From: Piscinibacter gummiphilus
GTDB taxonomy: Bacteria > Pseudomonadota > Gammaproteobacteria > Burkholderiales > Burkholderiaceae_C
Length of the DNA: 64,000 nt
Direction of reading: 5' to 3'
Assembly (NCBI RefSeq): GCF_032681285.1
Contig: NZ_CP136336.1
Coordinates: 607,001 to 671,000 of the forward strand
Part shown: positions 60,578-64,000 of the stretch, in pieces
Layout: each line of letters begins with the position of its first letter
Position numbering within the stretch: the stretch's first letter is position 1
Position numbers and translations under genes: made by a program
Notes under the pieces: model-generated
Told to the model about the DNA's origin: nothing
The model's input: the letters and a program-made list of their open reading frames with translations, nothing else
Databases searched by the model: none

Positions 60578-61546
60578 ATGAAGGCGGTGCTGAAGTGGGT
60601 GATCGGCGGCGCTGCCGTGCTGGCGGCTGGTGCCGCCTTTTTGGCCTGGCAGGACCGGCCGCTGGACCCGGCCGCCGTGCCGGGCCTGGCCGACGTTCCG
60701 GCCGAGTGGCCGGTGGCGCGCCCACCGAAGGGGCTTGCGGTTTCGGTGCTGCGCACGGGGGAATCGGCCGGCACGCTCGAAGCGCTGGTCGTGGCCGGCG
60801 GCAGCTGGTTCACGCCGCGCCGGCCGGTGCACTCGGCGGTGCTGGTGCGCCACCCGCAGGGCACGCTGCTCTTCGACACCGGCCTCGGCCGCCAGGTGGC
60901 GCAACAGTTCGCCGTCAATGGTGTGATCGACCGCGAGTTCTTCGGCTACCGCGCCGAGGAGCCGGCCGCCGATCAGCTCGCCCGCCACGGCGTGGCGGCG
61001 GCCAGCCTCATGGCCATCGTGCCTTCGCACATGCACTGGGACCACGTGAGCGGCCTGCCCGACTTCCCCGACACCGAGGTCTGGATGCAGCCCGCCGAGC
61101 GCGAACACGCGGCGCTCGGCCACCCGCCGGCGTTCATCCAGAGCCAGTTCAGCGGGGTGAAGCGCTGGCGTGAGCTGAGCTTCATCGCCGAGCCGTACAT
61201 GGGCTTCGCTGGCCGGCGCGACGTGTTCGGCGATGGCTCGGTGGTGCTGGTGCCGCTGGCCGGCCACACCGCGGGTCATGTGGGCCTCTTTGTCCACCTG
61301 CCCTCCGGGCGGCGCTACTTCTTCACCGGCGACGTGACCTGGACGCTCGAGGGCCTGCAGCGCGCCGCCGACCGGCCCTGGATCACCCGCAAGGCCGTGA
61401 AGCTCGACCACGACAACGCCGACAACCGCCGCGCCATCGTGCAGATCCACCGCCTGATGCAGCGCCACCCGCAGCTCACCGTGGTGCCGGCGCACGACGA
61501 GCATGTCGCGCGCACGCTGCCGCGCTTTCCGGCCGTGCAGGAGTGA
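60578..61546 (+). CDS. Metallo-beta-lactamase-fold hydrolase (membrane-associated)
   Basis: A 322-residue protein with an N-terminal signal or anchor (VLKWVIGGAAVLAAGAAFLAW) and the metallo-beta-lactamase motif SHMHWDHVSG near residue 153, then LAGHTAGHVGLF and FTGDVTWTL. It resembles the periplasmic lactonase-like or N-acyl-homoserine lactone hydrolase group, but the substrate cannot be read. It precedes a LysR gene by eight bp on the same strand. Confidence 0.83.
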   Translation: MKAVLKWVIGGAAVLAAGAAFLAWQDRPLDPAAVPGLADVPAEWPVARPPKGLAVSVLRTGESAGTLEALVVAGGSWFTPRRPVHSAVLVRHPQGTLLFDTGLGRQVAQQFAVNGVIDREFFGYRAEEPAADQLARHGVAAASLMAIVPSHMHWDHVSGLPDFPDTEVWMQPAEREHAALGHPPAFIQSQFSGVKRWRELSFIAEPYMGFAGRRDVFGDGSVVLVPLAGHTAGHVGLFVHLPSGRRYFFTGDVTWTLEGLQRAADRPWITRKAVKLDHDNADNRRAIVQIHRLMQRHPQLTVVPAHDEHVARTLPRFPAVQE

Positions 61547-61553
61547 CGGGGCG

Positions 61554-62414
61554 ATGCTGAGCCTGCGCAACCTGCGCTACTTCTGCGCCGCCTTCGAAGA
61601 GCGCAGCACGGTGGGTGCGGCGCGCGTCTGCTTCGTCACGCAGCCGGCGATCTCGGGTGCCATCGCGCAGATCGAAGAAGAGCTGCAGGTGCGCCTCTTC
61701 CTGCGCCAGCACCGCGGCCTGGAGCCCACGCCCGCGGCGCAGCGCCTCTACCGGCTGGCGCGCAAGCTGCTGGCCGACACCGAGGCCATCAGCGCGAGCT
61801 TCCGGCCGGGCGGCGAGTTGCCCTTTGCCCTGCGCGTGCTGCCGTCCTTGAGCGTGGAGCGCACCGGCGCGCTGCTGCGCCAACTGCGGCGCGACATCCC
61901 CACGCTCGCCCTGAGCCTGGCCGACGACGAGGCGCCAGCCGATGCGGCGCTCACCGCCGCCACCTGTGCCGACGAGGGCACCGAGTTCGTCACGCTGTGG
62001 GAAGAGCAGTACGTGCTGCTCGTGCCCGAGGAGCACCCGCTGGCGGTGAAGGAAGCGCTGCAACTCGCCGACCTGCACGGCCAGGCCTTCGTCGAGCGCA
62101 CGCACTGCGAGATGAGCGACAGCTGGCAGGCGGCGCTCGGCCGCGGCGCAGTGCAGCCCGAGGTGCGGGCGCGCGTGCACAGCGAGGAGTGGGCGCAGGG
62201 CCTGGTGGCGGCCGGCGTGGGCGTGACGATCGCGCCGCTGCACGCGGTGCAGGCGCAGCCTGGCGTGGTGGTGCGTGACGACTGCGCCGAGCTGCGTGAC
62301 GTGCGGCGCCACATCGGCCTCGCGTTCCACGCGCCGGCCGCTGGCACCTTGCAGCAGGTGCTGGCGGCGTGCCAGCGCTGGGTGGTGTCGGCGGCCGGCG
62401 TCAGGCCGGGCTGA
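61554..62414 (+). CDS. LysR family transcriptional regulator
   Basis: A 286-residue regulator, slightly short for the family. The winged helix is at residues 1-60 (LRNLRYFCAAFEERS, TQPAISGAIAQIEEELQVRLF), with an OxyR-like effector domain (VTLWEEQYVLLVPEEHPLA near residue 140). The cysteine near residue 185 (RTHCEMSDSW) lies where OxyR has its peroxidatic Cys, but the second Cys is not evident. It overlaps the convergent hydrolase gene by 14 bases. Confidence 0.85.
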   Translation: MLSLRNLRYFCAAFEERSTVGAARVCFVTQPAISGAIAQIEEELQVRLFLRQHRGLEPTPAAQRLYRLARKLLADTEAISASFRPGGELPFALRVLPSLSVERTGALLRQLRRDIPTLALSLADDEAPADAALTAATCADEGTEFVTLWEEQYVLLVPEEHPLAVKEALQLADLHGQAFVERTHCEMSDSWQAALGRGAVQPEVRARVHSEEWAQGLVAAGVGVTIAPLHAVQAQPGVVVRDDCAELRDVRRHIGLAFHAPAAGTLQQVLAACQRWVVSAAGVRPG

Positions 62415-63480
62415 AGCGCAGCACGCCGTCGGCACCCAGCCGGCGCACCAGCTTGCCGGCGTGCCACAGCGCGTGCAGGTGCGCGATCGACTCGCCCATC
62501 GCAAACGTGGTCTGGTGCAGGTCGAGCTTGCGCTTGAAGAGCACGCCGAGCAGGTCGGCCGCGCTTTGCGGCGCCTTGGCGCAGGCGTCCATCACCTCGG
62601 CCAGACGCTCGTCATGGTGCTGCTGGAGCTGGTCGATGCGGGTGTGCAGGCCCTTGAACGGCCGGCCGTGCGAGGGCAGCACCAGGCTGTCGGCGGGCAG
62701 GGCGCGCATGCGCTCCACCGAATCGAGGTAACGCTTGAGCGGGTCGCCTTCGGGCTCGTTCTCGTGCACGCCCACGTTGGTGGAGATGCGCGGCAGCACC
62801 ATGTCGCCGGAGATCAGCACGCTTAAGCTGGGGCAGTGCAGCGAGATGTGCTCCGGTGCGTGGCCGTAGCCCACGTGGCAGTGCCATTCGTGGCCACCGA
62901 TGCGGATCACGTCGCCGTCGACCATGCGGCGGAACCGATCGGGCACCTTGGGCACCATCGTCGCGTAGTGGCCGCCGCGGGTCTGGATCATCTGCAGCGC
63001 TTCGGGGTCGGTGATGCCGTGGCTCTTGGCGAAGACGGGCGTGATGACACTGGCCTTCGCGCTGGGGTTGCTCGACATGCGCGCGCCGTTGTAGTCGGTG
63101 CCGCTGATCCACAGGCGGCACTCGTGCTCGGGCGTGGTCCAGCGTTCGGTGAGCCAGGCCGAGAGGCCGATGTGGTCGGGGTGCAGGTGGGTGACGATCA
63201 CGCGCAGCACGGGCAGGCCTTGCAGTTCGTTCGCGAACACCTGCTCCCAGCACGCGCGGGTGGCGTCGTTGGCGATGCCGCAGTCGACGATGCTCCAGCC
63301 CTGAACCTTGCCCTTGGGGCCGTCAATCTCGTCGCGCAGCAGCCAGAGGTTGATGTGGTCCAGCGCGAAAGGCAGGGTCATGCGCACCCAGCGCACGCCG
63401 GGGGCCACTTCCATCGTCGTGCCCGGTTCTGGCAAGGTGTCGCCGAACGGATAAGTCAGCTCGTGTTCGAGAGCATTCAT
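62401..63480 (-). CDS. Metallo-beta-lactamase-fold hydrolase (glyoxalase II-like)
   Basis: A 359-residue cytoplasmic hydrolase. The metal site is THLHPDHIG near residue 97, with GYGHAPEHISLH near residue 207 and SGDMVLPRIS near residue 225; the last 80 residues are a helical tail found in a Burkholderiales subgroup. The start ATG at 63480 has no clear Shine-Dalgarno sequence, because the upstream bases belong to the structured element at 63484. The substrate is unknown. Confidence 0.86.
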   Translation of the reverse strand: MNALEHELTYPFGDTLPEPGTTMEVAPGVRWVRMTLPFALDHINLWLLRDEIDGPKGKVQGWSIVDCGIANDATRACWEQVFANELQGLPVLRVIVTHLHPDHIGLSAWLTERWTTPEHECRLWISGTDYNGARMSSNPSAKASVITPVFAKSHGITDPEALQMIQTRGGHYATMVPKVPDRFRRMVDGDVIRIGGHEWHCHVGYGHAPEHISLHCPSLSVLISGDMVLPRISTNVGVHENEPEGDPLKRYLDSVERMRALPADSLVLPSHGRPFKGLHTRIDQLQQHHDERLAEVMDACAKAPQSAADLLGVLFKRKLDLHQTTFAMGESIAHLHALWHAGKLVRRLGADGVLRFSPA

Positions 63481-63483
63481 GGC

Positions 63484-63614
63484 AAGGGCCTGCTGGCATA
63501 TGAATCATCCCTGCGCCGGGGCTGCAAGGGGTGCAGCGCTAGGCGCAGGCCGCCGGCCGGGGTCGCCCCCCGGCCAAGGACTGCAACGACGCGATGCGCC
63601 CCTTGCAGCCCCGG
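63484..63614 (+). repeat. Structured paired element, family 2 copy 1
   Basis: In order: a 29-base block A (63484-63512), a stem arm (63516-63535), CTAGGCGCA (63539-63547), a GC hairpin (63555-63575, 8-bp stem), TGCAACGACG (63582-63591) and the complementary stem arm (63595-63614). Copy 2 repeats blocks A, CTAGGCGCA and TGCAACGACG exactly, with different but complementary stem arms. It takes up most of the 320-bp gap between divergent genes. No coding role is likely. Confidence 0.7.
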
Positions 63615-63753
63615 CCCTTCGGGTAGCGCCCCCAGGCGGGCGCACTCGTCGTTGCAAATGCTCACCGGGGCCCTACCCCGGTTCCGCTTTGCGCCTAGAT
63701 TGCGCCCGCTTGGGGGCGCTACGAAGGGATGATTCATATGCCAGCAGGCCCTT
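63615..63753 (-). repeat. Structured paired element, family 2 copy 2
   Basis: On the minus strand: block A (63753-63725, identical to copy 1), a stem arm (about 63728-63701), CTAGGCGCA (63698-63690), a GC hairpin (63682-63664, 7-bp stem), TGCAACGACG (63656-63647) and the complementary arm (about 63644-63615). It meets copy 1 tail to tail with no bases between. Its block A is also the upstream region of the MerR gene. Confidence 0.7.
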
Positions 63754-63761
63754 AGCTACAC

Positions 63762-63777
63762 TTTACGTATACGTCAA
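63762..63777. promoter_or_regulatory. LiuR-like operator before the MerR gene
   Basis: TTTACGTATACGTCAA is an imperfect palindrome matching 15 of 16 bases of the 19676-19691 core. TACACT (63757-63762) just before it may be a -10 box, with TTCATA (63733-63738) 18 bases upstream as a weak -35. It suggests autoregulation of the gene starting at 63801. Confidence 0.6.
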
Positions 63778-63800
63778 TTGATCGCGCATTCTAGGAAGCC

Positions 63801-64000
63801 ATGTCCGCCTCTGCTGTCGCGCAGGTTTCAAGCCCTTCCGCAGGGCAGACCACCACCTACACCATCGGCGAGCTGGCGAAGGAATTCGACCTCACCACCC
63901 GCGCCATCCGCTTCTATGAAGACTGCGGCCTGCTGCAGCCGCAGCGCCAGGGCCGCAACCGCGTCTACAGCCCGCGCGACCGCACGCGGCTCAAGCTCAC
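63801..64000 (+). CDS. liuR: MerR family regulator, LiuR-like (5' part)
   Basis: The gene runs off the right edge; 66 residues are seen. After a 17-residue lead, TYTIGELAKEFDLTTRAIRFYEDCGLLQPQRQGRNRVYSPRDRTRLKL is a complete MerR winged-helix start and resembles LiuR, the regulator of leucine/isovalerate (liu) genes. In related genomes the isovaleryl-CoA dehydrogenase gene usually follows. The start follows TAGGAAGCC. LiuR is the best guess; other MerR proteins of acyl-CoA metabolism (for example PbrR- or CueR-like) fit less well. Confidence 0.75.
   Translation, partial: MSASAVAQVSSPSAGQTTTYTIGELAKEFDLTTRAIRFYEDCGLLQPQRQGRNRVYSPRDRTRLKL

Noticed and set aside
63477-63781. Two overlapping frames (86 and 100 codons) in the gap before the MerR gene
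   Set aside because: They are translations of the inverted elements; both contain the same RRDDSYASRPL string because block A occurs twice.

Overview
The window is GC-rich, densely coded chromosomal DNA from a betaproteobacterium, most likely a Burkholderiales member of the Rubrivivax/Leptothrix/Ideonella/Rhizobacter type. The reasons are the fused B12 mutase IcmF, a PHA-granule region protein, a betaproteobacterial porin, the corC-lnt-glyQ-glyS-gmhB-plsC gene order, a LiuR-like MerR regulator at the right edge, and general codon use. I saw no rRNA, tRNA, CRISPR array, phage or transposase gene. The organism assignment is inference.

Layout. 1-450: 3' part of the Rieske protein gene petA. 476-2457 (-): a UMF1-type transporter translationally coupled to an SDR-fold protein that carries the diagnostic motifs of halohydrin dehalogenases. 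2591-7210 (-): two small unknowns, an acyl-CoA synthetase, an acyl-CoA dehydrogenase and an SDR (fatty acid metabolism). 7288-9862: a PNPOx-like protein and a GST, divergent from a LysR regulator. 9917-12122 (-): a GMC oxidoreductase with a Tat-exported small protein, behind twin palindromes. 12324-15377 (-): a TPR-GGEEF diguanylate cyclase and a Liv-type binding protein. 15507-19664 (-): icmF and a PPK2-family kinase behind a 24-bp palindrome. 19857-22082: an unknown gene, coaX and a K+ channel. 22143-28040 (-): hslVU, a STAS-like protein, a DksA with a long basic tail, and a G3E GTPase. 28187-36120 (+): corC, lnt, glyQ, glyS, gmhB, plsC and a YgjP-like metalloprotease. 36132-43578 (+): a GlrK/QseG/GlrR-like two-component system followed by the periplasmic glucan operon opgGH, which has a sigma-54 promoter. 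43575-47949 (-): a GlxA-type regulator, a cysteine hydrolase, a DUF1272 protein, an M20 amidohydrolase and a second Liv-type binding protein. 48078-53327: a molybdopterin enzyme, a lipoprotein peptidase, a PHA-region protein, ACBP and a WS/DGAT. 53633-60462: an Asp/Glu racemase divergent from a Pot-like ABC operon that contains a porin and a GntR regulator. 60578-63480: two metallo-beta-lactamase-fold hydrolases flanking a LysR regulator. 63801-end: a LiuR-like MerR regulator, truncated.

The most unusual content is non-coding. Two intergenic gaps (53328-53632 and 63481-63800) each hold a tail-to-tail pair of structured elements. Within each pair the unpaired blocks are conserved and the stems differ in sequence yet remain complementary, which is the pattern expected of a selected RNA fold. 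The first pair carries an anti-Shine-Dalgarno sequence in an internal loop. Other leads are the regulatory region linking GlrR-like control to opgGH (TGTC-N10-GACA, IHF-like sites and a sigma-54 promoter), a palindrome shared by the ppk2-icmF promoter region and the LiuR-like gene, and the halohydrin dehalogenase.
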